Below are positions 1-11,600 of a stretch of DNA of 64,000 bases, piece by piece. The notes under the pieces are model-generated. The model searched no databases, was not told where the DNA came from, and was given only the letters and a program-made list of their open reading frames with translations. Origin of the DNA: Sipunculus nudus (lineage: Eukaryota; Annelida; Sipuncula; Golfingiida; Sipunculidae); assembly GCA_026874595.1 (NCBI GenBank), contig CM049310.1, positions 83,491,056 to 83,555,055 on the forward strand. Reading direction: 5' to 3'. Each line of letters begins with the position of its first letter. Position 1 is the first letter of the stretch. The translations under genes were made by a program, and so were the position numbers.

Positions 1-1803
1 TGATTCCTGCACGACACTCAACAGTGCGACGAACCAACTCAAGTCAAGTGGACGAGAAGGAGAAGGAGCAAGAGGCAAATGGGGACAACACGCTTAACAG
101 GTGACGCATAATGATGAAAACAATCAGTAACGTTACAGGCAGGAGGCCGTTCACTTGAGGACTTCAGGCTATAGTAAATCCCACCAAGGGGCACCAACCT
201 GTTTTTGGTTATATTTTTTTACATAGTTTATTTTTCACATTTACCTGTCAGCATATCAACCAAGTACACTGGCAATTATATACAAGGAAACCACCACCAT
301 ACTTGCAAAGAATTTGAGGGGAAAAATTTAAAATTGTCAGAAAACTATCTATTTTTGTCATGACATATTGACTGAAGTGACAGGGTCAAGGACACTTTTA
401 GACATATGTTGACTGGATGATGGCAAAACTTGGTACCATAAGTATGATAAAATACGACATTGGCTAAAAGACGCACTGCTGCACTGCGAGTATCACTGCA
501 CTGCTAGTGTCATTTTACTAGGAAACATCTAGAAAGTTGTCATGTATACATTTGATAAGTTGGGCTACATTGTTTCATTCTATGTTGCCTGAGTGCACAC
601 AATTTTCTGCCATAGTAACATACTGAACAGAAATATCAGCTTTTCATAATTATTGCCAAAAACAGATGGGCACCCCACAGTAGGATGGATTATAATCATT
701 TTCATTTGAAGCTGGAGCTTAGTAACTGGAGTTAAAATCTGTATTAGTGTGGAACTGCTTCTTATTTTTCACACTTCCTAAACATTGGTCAAGCTACATT
801 GATTCTGAAATTCCTTCCACTTAGCAACTGCCTTCTGTGGCACTGTTTGCTGGGTAATATTATACCAGGGAAGTTGCCAAAGTTAAGGGATTTTCTGACA
901 AAAGATACCTGGGTAATATAATAAATCTAACCAAATTTGAAAACAGCTACACATGTATTCCCTTTGGACTGGTCAGAAATTTTTTTGGTACTGAGCCAAC
1001 TTCCCTGGCAGAAATATGCAGCAAACCGTGCAAAGAACAGCACTGGTTAAATGGAATGAATTCTAACAGAAATGTGGCATGAGCACTGCTTATACAGAGT
1101 GTATTTACAGCTATCTATTTATTTATCAAATTTGAGTTATGGTGTTTTATTTCATCATGTTTGATATATAATTGGTAAGTGATATATTTTTGGATTTTGT
1201 ATGGTATTTTATAAAATCAATTTCCTTTAAGGGTAATATTAATGACTAATAATTAATATGACTGATAGTGATCTTGGATTATTTCATCCTGCTGTTCTTT
1301 GGTTGTACTGTTTTCGCTTTTGTGGATCGAGGCACAGTTTTGCTGTTTGCACCAGGCCATTAACATTTCTGCTGTAAACCTTGTTAAAAGTTGCCTTGTT
1401 CTTGTACATACATGGAAAACCAGACTGTAGCATTTGCATAATTAATTCATACATGATATGTCCACTTGACTTATCAATGATCTGGTAGCATATTGGGTAA
1501 ATTGTATCAAAATATAATTATATAATGCAAATATACTAAATACTACAGAATCTTAAAAATAAAGAATACTTTTGGTGTGACAGTAATAAAACAAGTGTGA
1601 ATACTCATGAGTTCCCATATTTCTCTTCAGCCTAGTAACTAGAACATGGTAAGCCACAACAACAGCTTGCCATAGTTTTGGGGGTGACTTTATTTTTTTG
1701 TTAATGAGTAATTTGATTTTATAGGATTAGAATGACTGGTACGAATGGCTCCAGTGCATATATATTGGCTGAAAATTATTGCATGCCTTAGAGACTGCAT
1801 TTA
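1..1803. other. AT-rich noncoding DNA, presumed KCNQ intron
   Basis: No exon, RNA gene or clear repeat boundary was recognised here. The stretch lies upstream of the first KCNQ exon visible in this window, whose 5' codon is split, so it is presumably intron. Open frames are short and carry no family signature. Confidence 0.4.
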
Positions 1804-3155
1804 CGTAGCATCCCTGGCAAAAAACCCTAAATTTAAAATCATTCCAAAATGCACATTAGACCCCATATAGTAACATATAATTTTAAACCTGGTACAGAGC
1901 TTTTTCTGAATTGAATTAGTATTTATGAAATTCAAATTAGGTTTCACATGAAATTTAAATAATCTTGAAATTTTTTTATTTTTAAATGGTAAACAAAATT
2001 TTAGGCAACCATAAGTACGCTCCCGAGGTAGCGGAAATCTTGCGCTTCTAAAGAAGCAACTGATTTTCACGCTGCCAGCTTTGACCGTTTATGATATATT
2101 TAGACACCAGATGGCGGTTCGTTGTCCGCTGAAAGAAACTTGCGTATGATGTGACAAGCAGCCAACCAGATACCAATAAACAAACACTCGACAGGCATCT
2201 TGGCTCTGCCCATAGCTGCGCTTCAAGTGCCGCTTTATATCAGATTACGGTCGAATTTTAATTGCTCCCTCTGTATTCTCACATCATCGACCAATTCGAT
2301 CGTGACATTATGACTGTGTTAGCGTAGACGTAACTGTTGTCTGCAGAAATAAAACCAGCCAGCGAGGTGTGCACGCAGCCTTTGTTGTTATGTTTCGTTT
2401 GAATTACAGCCGGCATCCTATGTGCACAAGGCCCTAAGCAAACCATGTCTAGGACAATTCTCTCTGAGCCTGTGGCCTGTACAGACGGTTACCGGGGCGA
2501 TGAGCTGTCACTCAAAATAAAATGAACATGATTTGCTCCGTGTATTCCTTGCTTGGCTCAATCTTCCAGCACAAGGTCTCATCTGATTGGACAAAAATAC
2601 AGTGCTCCCCTCTGGTGTTGCAATTCAGGATCCGAGGTCATAACAAACAGTGCTTACGATATAGGAAGTCGGCCTATAGTTAAAGCGCTGTGTAAAGAGC
2701 GTAACCAGAAGCAGTAAACTTATTTTTAACGGGCTAATATTAAACTACATGATTCAATCTCAAAAGCATTTTTTGTTTGTTGTATCATGTTTCCTTCTAA
2801 ATTTAATTTGATTTTTTTTTTAATATCATTCTTAAACATGATAAAAACATGGTAAAGGATAAACAGTCTGAGATATTGTCACGTAGTGTGGTAGTATGAT
2901 GTAGTTTGATATTATCTCACTAAATATTGGTTGGCTGATACTGGTTGCTTAAAAATTTTGTACCATTTAAAAATCTTATATTTTCAAAATTGTTAAATTT
3001 CATATGAAAATTAATGTGAATTTCATGAATACATGTACCACCAGAGAGAACACCACTCCAGGTTTAAAATGATATATAATCGATGAATCTAATATTAATT
3101 TTAAATTACTTTTGGGCTGATTTTTATTTGAAGGGATTTTGCCAGGAATGTTACC
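1804..3155. mobile_element. TTAA-flanked non-autonomous DNA transposon (copy 1)
   Basis: Two long imperfect inverted arms, 1804-2010 and 2943-3155, can be aligned along their whole length: both start G-T-A-(G/A)-C-A-T, share TTTTAAACCTGG, and end in a shared GGCAACC/AGCAACC. The right end is followed by TTAA (3156-3159) and the left end is preceded by TTTA (1800-1803), a decayed TTAA duplication. Copies of the same family lie at 12844-13429 and 56685-57345. TTAA target sites are used by piggyBac and Kolobok; the GG termini fit Kolobok better, but no transposase is encoded. A 684-bp repeat sits between the arms. Confidence 0.7.
2016..2699 (-). repeat. 684-bp dispersed repeat, copy 1 (inverted partner at 28620-29298)
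   Basis: The whole segment aligns, in opposite orientation, with 28620-29298, with many substitutions of the C-to-T type. It is more GC-rich than its surroundings. No terminal inverted repeat is seen, but one end can fold: ACAGTGCTT near 2647 pairs with AAGCGCTGT near 2684, in the same place as the hairpin of copy 2. No protein family was recognised. It lies between the arms of the TTAA element, so it is either a nested insertion or that element's cargo. Confidence 0.75.
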
Positions 3156-3159
3156 TTAA

Positions 3160-4446
3160 AGCAAATCAGCATGATAATTACTGCCATTATCTTTAGTTAT
3201 TTATTTATATTATGATTTAGTATTTATGAAACATACTGATGGAAAGATCTATTTTATGTGTTAATTTTACTGCATTTGGGAAGAGATTACATGTTAAATC
3301 AAGTGATTAGACAACTAAATTAACATGATTAGAACACTATAGTGTTTATAAATGCTTAGAAATAGCATGATTGTATCCCAATTAGACAGCATGGACTATA
3401 AATGATATAGCAAGTTCCCTACATTGCTTACATAGGCATTGTTTGCCGCAGACACTTTATGTATTTTTAGTTTTATTTTTTGTTTGAGCTTTTAGCTTTT
3501 AACGTCTGTAACTATGTTGTTGCTTGCAAGGAAAAGGCGTTACCAACAAAGACATTTCTTTTTAAAATTAAAGGATTCATTAATTGGTATTCAAGTGTAT
3601 GAACTTCAAGTATATGCAATATATCCATTCATTTACATGATAAGCACACAAAAAAAATGTTAAAAAATATTAATTATGCTCACTTCAGGTATCTTAAATG
3701 AAATGTACTCTGTATTTAAACTGAGCAGACATTTAAAGTTATGCATATGTTAAGTTTCCAACACATTTTACAATTAGTTTTCAGGAATGTGAGAAAAGAA
3801 TAAAACCTCAGTTTTAATATAAATCACAGAGCACAAGCCCAGCATATAAAAAGAAACAGATCCTTGGATCGATGTGGATTAACTTTGCTGTAATGTGTTG
3901 TAGGTCCCATCTTAGTTTGGCTATGGGAGACCATATGCCACTTGCAAAAGAAAACTCAGTTACCTCAGTGAAGAAGGAATCTAAGGAGTCAGAAGGTAGA
4001 GTTAACAGTACAACACAGGCACATACATCAGGAGGATTTAAAGTAAATATCAGCACACTGACATCTGAACATTCAATGGACATGCAAAGAGATATATGAA
4101 ATAACAACATACTGTATGAACAGGAATTTCACTTATTTCATTCCAGTACATACAGTCTTATCTAAAAATATAAATGCAATATCAGTGACTCCCATACACA
4201 CAATGACATCCACAAAGATAAGGACAATATCAGTGACTTCCATGTATGTTACTGGCCGTGTGGATCTGGTAAATTAGGTCACAGTAACCTATTTACTTGT
4301 CACACATTTATTGCTCATTACTCTGTAACACTTGAAAGTGGTCTGATATGTAATGCTGACGACCAGTCACTGTCTAATATTTAAACACACACACACACAT
4401 ATATCACATGTAATTTTTGTTGGTAATTTCTGTTTCTCTTTGCCAG
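3160..4446. other. AT-rich intron sequence, nothing recognised
   Basis: Lies between the TTAA element and the first visible KCNQ exon. Overlapping open frames exist on both strands around 3814-4110, but none resembles a KCNQ segment or splices in phase to the exon at 4447. Confidence 0.4.
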
Positions 4447-4648
4447 ATGACCCTGATGAGACAGAAAGGATCACTACATTGACAGAAGTTCACAAAAAGG
4501 CTATCAGGGCAATCAGAAAAATACGCTATTTTGTGGCACGTAAGAAATTTAAAGAGGCCTTGAGGCCATACGATGTAAAAGATGTTATAGAGCAGTATTC
4601 AGCAGGCCACCTGGACATGCTGACCAGGATCAAAAACTTGCAGGGGAG
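4447..4648 (+). CDS. KCNQ: KCNQ exon: calmodulin-binding helix B and helix C
   Basis: The acceptor is a pyrimidine tract ending in TTGCCAG. The exon enters with a codon split after base one and leaves with AG before donor GTATGT, so it is phase-compatible with the next exon (AG+A, Arg). It encodes 66 whole codons ending RIKNLQGR. Confidence 0.93.
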
Positions 4649-7600
4649 GTATGTATGGCAGTTCCAGAGTCACAAATACATCATAGCAGGTTACCTAGTC
4701 AGAAAATACTTCATAATACATCAGAAACATACACTACATCATAGCAGGTCACAGAGTCAGAAAATATTTCATAATACATCAGAGTCATGCATGATTTTAG
4801 AACAGGTCACAGAGTCAAAAAACACATCATAATACATCAGAGTCATACACAACATCATAACAGGTCACAAGGTCAGAAAATATAACAAAATACATCAGAA
4901 GCTTGCACTACATCATTACAGGTCACAAAGTCAGAAAATATATGGTAATACAACAGAGTCATACACAACATCATAACAGATCACAGGGTCAGAAAATATA
5001 TCAAAATACATCAGAAGCTTGCACTACATCATTACAGGTCACAAAGTCAGAAAATATATGGTAATACATCAGGGTCATGCACTTCATCATAAAAGTTCAT
5101 AGAGTCAGAAAATACATCAAAATACATCAGAGTCATGCACAACATCATAACAGGTCACAGAGTCAGAAAATACACCACAGTAGGTCACAGTCTTAAAATA
5201 CATCATAATACATCATATTAGGTCACAGTCTTAAACTACATCACAATTGGTCACAGTCTTAAATTACATCATAAAAGGTCACAGTCTTAAATTACATCAT
5301 AATGTCACAGTCATAAATTACATCTCAATACATCATAATAGGTTATAGTCTTAAATTGCATCATAATAGGTCACAGAGTCCTAATTTCATCAAATATCCT
5401 AGTCATAATTATAATAGGTCACAGTGTCATGAAATATTTTATAGTTGGTCACAGAGTAAAAAAGTGACCCATGGGTCATGACGCTCAGCCGACTGACATG
5501 TTGACAATATGTCCTTGCACAGGCAACAAATTAAGATAATGTAGGTGGCATCATTGTTCATGCATCATAGCAAGTTCATCAAGACACATAAGCACAACAA
5601 ATTTGATGACAATTCAACCAACCTTTCCTGAGGAATCTGGCAATTTGTATGTATTTTGCATCAATTCTGCAGTGCTCAAACATACCCAAAAACTCTGGGA
5701 GTATAGGTCAAAGTGACCGAATTTCAGGTTTCTGGGGTGAACTTTAGAGAAACTCTCAGGATGTCAAGTTAGAAGTTTCTGGGCCAAATAGTTATGATTT
5801 GTGCCCTACTTTGGTATCAAATTTTCAATTATTCTGAGGGGTGCTTATAAGCCCCATAGCTCAGAAAACATGGGTAACAGAGACCTAATTTCACGTTTCA
5901 AAGGAGACTTTTCATGGACCTAGCTGGATTTAAAGTTAGAAGATTCCAGGTCCAATAGTTATGATTTGTGCCCTTCTTTGATATCAAATTTTTATTTATG
6001 CTTGGGGTTGTTTATAAAGCCTGATGGCTCACAGAATATGGGTAACAGGGACCTAATTTCAAGTGTCCAAGGATATTTTTTCACAGACCTCCCTGGATGT
6101 CAAGTTAGAAGATTCCAGGACCAATGGTTACAATTTGTGCCCTCTTAACGGTCGACCCATCTTTGAAGGTTTCAAAAATAGAAAAAAAAAATGTGTTTAA
6201 TTTGTTTAAAAGTCCAGGTGGCACCACCAGTCTGAAGGAACTGACTCCATGATGCATATGCATTCAAAGAATAATGAAGATCAATGCACTAGTTGTTCAG
6301 ATACTAGAGTTTTTGTAGCAAATTTTTAGTTATTCTGGGGGGTACTTCTGAGCCCCATAGCTCGGACAATATGGGTGACAGAGACCTAATTTCAGGTTTC
6401 CAAGGAAACATTTTTTTAATGGGCGTTCATGCATGTCAAGATACAAGATTCGAGGTCCAGTCATTATAATTTGTGCCCTGTTAACAGATGACCACATCTT
6501 TAAAGGTCTCAAAAAAAAAAGAGAAAAATACAGATGGCGCCATTAGTTTGCAGAAACTGATGAAACATTACATGACCAATATCCATGCAAAGAATCATGG
6601 TGATCAATGCATAAGTTATTCAGATACCTGAGCTTTTGTATCAAATTTTCATCATTTATTCTGGGGGGTACTTCGGAGCCCATAGCTTGAAGAATATTGG
6701 TAACAGAGACCTAATTCCACGTTTTCAAGGAGACTTTTCATGGTCCTCTCTGGATGTAAAGTAAGAAGATTCCAGGTCCAGCAGTTACGATTTGTGCCCT
6801 GTTAAAAGACAGACAGCCGGAAGGCCGGACAGAAGACGGACAAAGGGTGATCCCTTTTGCTCAGATGACTTACAGTCAGCTTAGCTAAAACCGCATTATA
6901 ATAGACAGAATCAGGTCATACATAAACTAAAGGGCAAATGAAGTAGAAAATAATCAGTTTCCATTCAATGAATGCTTACATTAATTACAGATACTATGTT
7001 ATATTATACCTTCTATGTTATACTTTCAGAATTGATCTGATTCTTGGAAAGCCTGGTTCCAAAAAGCCTGACGTGTATGAGTCAAAGATCTGCTTGGCTT
7101 CTCGAGTGGTCAAAGTGGAACGACAGGTATTATAAACAAATTATAAAAGAGATTTCTATTTTTTTCTGCAGTTTTGTCAGACATGGTATAAATAAATTAC
7201 ACAAAATTAGGTTGATCTTTGTGATCTTTCAAAAAGAATAATTAGGTTCAGACCTTTACAATAATTTTTATTTACATATTGTAAATGGAAGAGGAAAATG
7301 ATGATGCACATGATATGGAGAAAAAAATGAAACTGTCACTAAACTAGGGACCCATGGGCCATGACACTCAGCTTTTTTTTTACCATCCAAACAGCAAGAT
7401 AATTATTTGGAGGTTGAAAATGTAAGCTCCTGTGACATCCTTTGTATCATATTAAACTTTTCCTCACATTCCAGGTGGACGACATAGAGAATAAGTTAGA
7501 CATGTTGATCGACATGTACAAGGAAGATCGACGCTGGCTGGTACAGCAACAGCAAAACATGCTCACCCACATACAGCAGCAGGACGAGCCATCACCTTCG

Positions 7601-8461
7601 CCGGAGGAACCCGGGCCGCAGTACCCAAACCTCAAACTAACCCCCGCAGGCCCACCTCCAAAGTTCCCCCCAAACAATATCCGCTTACGGTCTATACTAG
7701 TAGATAAACAGCAGAGTGAACCAAACACACCCATATGCAGAAACCCTAATAAGCCCATGTGCCGAAATTTGTCAGACTTGGGGCCACGCATTAAAAAGCG
7801 GGTCACGTACCGTTGCACCAGTCAGTCGGACATACATTCTGCGGGGGATTCCCCCAGGTTACGATCACCGCCTCCTCCTGAGATAAGTCTTCCAAAGCAC
7901 GAGGTGATTAGAGAACAGACAACGGGAGGAGAATCTCCTCCGCTCAGAGGAGACTCACCTCCGCTTAGAGGAGACTCACCTCTGCACAGATCATACTTCC
8001 TGGACACTGCCTTACCAGAAGGCCAACGAGCAGCACCATATCATACTCCAGATGACAATAGCAATAATGCCCACCAAAGCTCTGACCTAGCTCCAATACA
8101 TTCTCACATCAGATCAACCAATCACAGCCCTGTACACAGCAGGTCAGCCAATCACAGCCTGCTTCACTCAAATGGCTCCTACTGTAAATACAATGCAACA
8201 GATGGTTTGTGCGACTCATTTAATAGCACATTATCTGTGAATCAGCGCGATGGTGCCAGCGACGATGACAGTTTATCAGAAGCAGAGCCCATGTCGCATA
8301 AAAGTGAGATGGCTTATTTACTTGCCCAGGGAGGATCCCTCAGTGGTTGTGACATTGATGACGATGACAGTTCGGAACTTTGCGATTCCAGTCTTGAATC
8401 TCAGGCCTTTCTTGACAAGCTGGGAAAACGAAGACACAGAGTGCAAACAGATCATTTATGA
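4447..8461 (+). CDS. KCNQ: KCNQ (Kv7) voltage-gated potassium channel, 3' part (three exons)
   Basis: The product is a subunit of the tetrameric plasma-membrane Kv7 channel that carries slow, subthreshold (M-type) potassium current. Only the intracellular C-terminal tail is in the window, about 428 residues from three exons (4447-4648, 7030-7126, 7475-8461) whose split codons join in phase. The first exon encodes the hallmark helix B region with basic residues and the block [20 protein letters not shown], which in the family binds calmodulin and leads into helix C. The next two exons encode RVVKVERQ and then [14 protein letters not shown], the coiled-coil helix D that sets subunit assembly. 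The last exon continues into a long low-complexity tail rich in Pro, Ser, His and acidic residues. The membrane segments and pore must lie upstream. The family call is firm; the paralogue cannot be decided. Confidence 0.95.
4662..5460. repeat. Degenerate minisatellite, about 58-bp unit
   Basis: The phrase CAGGTCACAGAGTCAGAAAATA recurs in variant form near 4746, 4804, 4861, 4919, 4976, 5035, 5093 and 5151, a spacing of 57-59 bases. Units are joined by CATCATAATACATCAGAGTC-like text. After about 5180 the units shorten and blur. It begins about 15 bases after the KCNQ donor at 4649, inside the intron. Confidence 0.8.
5800..6840. repeat. Interspersed repeat, four degenerate direct copies
   Basis: A block of roughly 130-160 bases recurs from about 5830, 5990, 6330 and 6655. 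Each copy has GCCCCATAGCTC-like text, then GTAACAGAGACCTAATTTCA, then an ending near ATTTGTGCCCT. GGTGGCACCACCAG and AGATGGCGCC cores lie between copies (near 6210 and 6530). The block ends in a GACAGACAGCCGG/GGACAGAAGACGGAC tail of the kind seen at the ends of other repeats in this window (17830, 28330, 36570). It lies in a KCNQ intron; no coding capacity was seen. Confidence 0.65.
7030..7126 (+). CDS. KCNQ: KCNQ exon: linker to helix D
   Basis: The acceptor TACTTTCAG and donor GTATTA flank a 97-base exon. The first base completes the split Arg codon and the exon ends in phase 0 after VVKVERQ. This block matches the conserved KCNQ stretch just before the assembly coiled coil. Confidence 0.9.
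7475..8461 (+). CDS. KCNQ: KCNQ last coding exon: helix D and disordered C-terminal tail
   Basis: After acceptor ACATTCCAG the frame stays open for 328 codons to TGA at 8459-8461. It opens with [20 protein letters not shown] (helix D coiled coil) and a Gln-rich stretch. A Pro-rich linker follows, then a short in-frame repeat giving three RGDSP-like steps (about 7931-7990), His/Ser segments with repeated NHS, and an acidic segment with [10 protein letters not shown]. The tail beyond helix D matches no named domain known to me and is probably disordered. Confidence 0.92.
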   Translation: MDDIENKLDMLIDMYKEDRRWLVQQQQNMLTHIQQQDEPSPSPEEPGPQYPNLKLTPAGPPPKFPPNNIRLRSILVDKQQSEPNTPICRNPNKPMCRNLSDLGPRIKKRVTYRCTSQSDIHSAGDSPRLRSPPPPEISLPKHEVIREQTTGGESPPLRGDSPPLRGDSPLHRSYFLDTALPEGQRAAPYHTPDDNSNNAHQSSDLAPIHSHIRSTNHSPVHSRSANHSLLHSNGSYCKYNATDGLCDSFNSTLSVNQRDGASDDDSLSEAEPMSHKSEMAYLLAQGGSLSGCDIDDDDSSELCDSSLESQAFLDKLGKRRHRVQTDHL

Positions 8462-8881
8462 CAAACACTACCAATGTATGCATTCAACTCTTCTCTTTTT
8501 CCATTCAAGCACCGTCTTTCACTTGTATCACAAGATTTTGTATTTCCATGCCCATTTCACCTTTTTCTTATATCATAAGATGCTGTATATATTATTAATA
8601 GTGCATAAGGAAATTACAGTGTTATGTGCCCGATTTAAGGAGAAATATGTGAGGTGTCACCGGAATATATAATGCTACATTTAATAATATTCAATTATTG
8701 GAATATATGTGTCCGTGGAGTATCATGGGTAATCCACTCGGTCAGTGAGGAATACACTGCAATCACTGGATTTCTTCAGGATTATTGGTTTGTGGGAATC
8801 TATGTTGCACAGGATGGATAAGCAATCCAATAACACCATGAGAAATGCAGGTAAACTTGCAAAATGGCATTCACTGCTGAA

Positions 8882-8887
8882 AATAAA
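8882..8887 (+). promoter_or_regulatory. Candidate polyadenylation signal AATAAA for KCNQ
   Basis: First canonical AATAAA on the plus strand after the KCNQ stop codon, 420 bases downstream. Plausible, but not proven to be used. Confidence 0.35.
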
Positions 8888-8989
8888 TTAGGCTCAAACA
8901 TGGCCAAAGTGATTGAAATATGTGGAGATACCAAATGAGGCACAGCCCGAGATCAGTATTGTGCCAACTTTGCACTTCCAATATATACA

Positions 8990-9167
8990 GTGGACCTTTC
9001 TGAGAGACCACATCTCAACTAAGACCACCTGTCTATTAAGACCACCCTTGAGTGAGCCAAACACATTCACATTGATTATAACTTACCTAAGTTAATAAGA
9101 CCACCTATGAATCAAAGACCATTTATGGCCAGATCCACAGGTGGTCCTATTACACAGATTTCACTGT
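8990..9167. repeat. Short repeat of AAGACCACC type
   Basis: AGTGGACC is followed by several AAGACCACC / CAAAGACCA phrases and closes with GGTGGTCC...CACTGTA, giving a loosely palindromic segment of about 180 bases. It resembles the GTGGAACC...GGTTCCAC segments at 12029-12224 and 32829-32992. Confidence 0.4.
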
Positions 9168-9450
9168 ATTCAGTTGATAACATACCTGAGAGAGAAAAAA
9201 ACACACCTAATATATCATAATCAACACGCTTGAAGATGAAAACACACCAGCCAGACGACACACCTGAGAGAAAATATTGTTGATGATAACACACCTGAGA
9301 TATATATATATTGATGATAACACACCTGAGAGAAGGTGTATATTGATGATAACACACCTGAGAGAAGGTATAAGTTGATGGTACACATCTGAGAGATATA
9401 TTTGCTGATAATAATACACCTGAGGCTTATATGCAGACACCTGAGAGGTG
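9168..9450. repeat. Degenerate minisatellite with ACACACCTGAGAGA core
   Basis: ACACACCTGAGAGA-like text recurs about every 35 bases, linked by TATATTGATGATA. At least six units are visible between 9180 and 9450. The overlapping minus-strand frames here are translations of this repeat, not genes. Confidence 0.75.
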
Positions 9451-9879
9451 TTTTAGGTTGATGCTTACAAATTACATACTTCGAAAATGGTGTAAGCTGG
9501 TGAAAATGCAGCAATACATCTCAGATTTTAAGTGTTTCATATGTGATAGACCCCACGGAAAAGCATGAAAATTCTGGTGTACACAGTGTATCAGTACCAC
9601 TCTTGATGGTCAGACGTGAAACCAACTGGGTAATAATCAGAAGATACAAGCAATTGTGCTGACCCACTTTGTTGTGACTCTGTCTTATACTGAAGACTTT
9701 CTTTATCACAGTGTTACAGGTTTGTCAAATCACAATAATATTTCTTTACACCGTATTACATGTTATTCCATCAAAACAAAATACGCTTTGGTCGATTAAA
9801 ACAGGATGGTCACAACGCTACATAAGCAACCCTAGCTACAGAATTTTTTACCCACCAGCTGATAAATAGCCTTAATACA

Positions 9880-10515
9880 AGTATTTATCCCCGTAAATGG
9901 TTTTTGCCAAAGTATCTAGTATTTTCCTCAGAGGATGGTATTTTACGCCGTGTGGTTGGTATTAACTATAGTGACCGGTGTTATCCCTGTAACTGGTATT
10001 TACCCAAGTAGCCAATATTTATCCCTGTGGATAGTATTTTCCAGTAGCTAATACCTGTGGACAGTATTTACCCCTGTAGCTAATATTTATCTGTTGTTAA
10101 TATTTACTCCCAGAAAATTGCATTTGCCTCAAGGCTTTTTGTACCACTGTAGCTGGCATTAACCCTTGGAATTGAAATTTGCCCCCTGTGGCTGGCATTT
10201 AACCCAGAAAATGGTATTTACCCCTGAGGCAGCCATTTGCCCCTGGAACTGGTATTAACCCCTGAAGCTAGTATTTGCCCCTGTTGCTAGTTTACCCAAG
10301 TAGTTGATATTTATTCCTGTGACTGATATTTACCCCAGAAAGTGGTAATTTGACCAAGCTAGTTTTCACCCCTTGTGGCTGGTATTTACTGAAGTAACTT
10401 TTTGGTCAGTATTTACCCCCAAGCATCTGGTATTTACCCAAGTAACTGATATTTACTCACTTGACTGGTATTTGCCCACCTGGCTGGCATTTACCCCAGT
10501 GCCTCGTATTTACAA
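9880..10515. repeat. Degenerate minisatellite, about 22-25-bp unit
   Basis: The phrase CTGGTATTTACCCCTGTAG and its variants (GGTATTTACCCAAGTA, GCTGGCATTTACCCC) are repeated more than 20 times with irregular spacing. No coding potential. Confidence 0.8.
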
Positions 10516-11234
10516 TAATAAGAATTCAATTTTAAGTTTTGTTATAGTTCATCCTTACCAACAATAAACCAAAGTGAAGATTAAGCAGAGGTTTCAAAGT
10601 GATTTTTTTAATCTTAAAGTAAAATGATAAAGTCTCCATTACGGGAGTCAGCTTTTATATTTAGGACCCAGTGTTTTGTTACATGTTAAGAGTGGAATCT
10701 ATCACCCTTACCAGAAATCCATACTTACTGTTTCCCCTAATACTAGTGATCCAACTTCTTGATTGCCTCATCTCATAGTACTGAAGAACCACTTTAAAAG
10801 TGATGGTGATACAGATTATCTCCACAATACATGAGACAAGATAAAAGCTCCTTTCTTTGAATATGATTTACATGACAGAAAGTTCAGGTGGAATGTACCA
10901 GTAAGGATATGTAAATGTTACTTTGTAAAGTGACACTGCTGATATTCAGGTCAAATTACTAACCTGTGTGTTTTATTCTGGCTGACTGTATATCAGTCAC
11001 CATAACCACCCCTTTAACCTATAACCACATAAAATGGGTTGTTGTATTGTTAAAAGGCCAACCAGTATGACTTGCTGTCATTCGCAGTATGCAATTCCAG
11101 GCATTATGCAATCATTCAGAAGAAACCAGAAATTAAAAATACCAGCTATCAGAGACAGAGCAAGTAATATTGAAGATGACACCAGTGTTTAAATACCAGG
11201 CAGATCAGAGTTGCATTAAGGTTTGTGTAGATTC

Positions 11235-11600
11235 CCAGGTCCAGAGGCTGAAGAGCATGTACTGATTTGAGCAGTTGCCCTAGTCTGAAAGGCTGAGTAG
11301 CCTACAGCTTTCAGCAGATGCCCATGTCTTGAGGCTGAGTAGCCTGTAGATTTGAACAGTTACCCAGGTCTTAAAGGCTGTGTAACCTGAAGATTTGAGC
11401 AGATGCCCATGTTTTGAGGCTGAGTAGCTAGTATTTTTGAGCAGTTGCACAGGTCTTTAAGGCTGAGTAGCCTGTAGATATGAGTAGTTGTCGAGGTCTT
11501 AAAAGCTGATCAGAATTATCTCTATGGTCACTGAGCAGCCTGTAGGCAGTAGATCTCAACAATTGTCTCAATGGCCAGTCTTAAGTAGCCTGAATGTTTT
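11235..11600. repeat. Degenerate tandem repeat, roughly 55-60-bp unit
   Basis: GAGCAGTTGCCCAGGTCTTAAAGGCTGAGTAGCCTGTAGAT recurs in variant form about six times, alternating TTGCCC with ATGCCCATG versions. Units blur after about 11500. Confidence 0.75.

Noticed and set aside
1804-3155. Assigning the TTAA elements firmly to piggyBac
   Set aside because: Target site fits, but termini begin GG rather than CC and no transposase is present; left as piggyBac-or-Kolobok.
3814-4110. Overlapping open frames on both strands upstream of the KCNQ helix B exon
   Set aside because: The plus frame has a possible TAG acceptor and GTAAAT donor but leaves in the wrong phase for the 4447 exon and does not resemble KCNQ text.
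7447-8007. Long minus-strand frames opposite the last KCNQ exon
   Set aside because: Antisense shadows of a GC-richer, strongly supported coding exon.
9112-9514. Three overlapping minus-strand frames
   Set aside because: They are translations of the ACACACCTGAGAGA minisatellite in different phases.
9168-11600. Evenly spaced repeats that could look like a CRISPR array
   Set aside because: Spacers are not unique, units are degenerate, and the DNA is eukaryotic with spliced genes.
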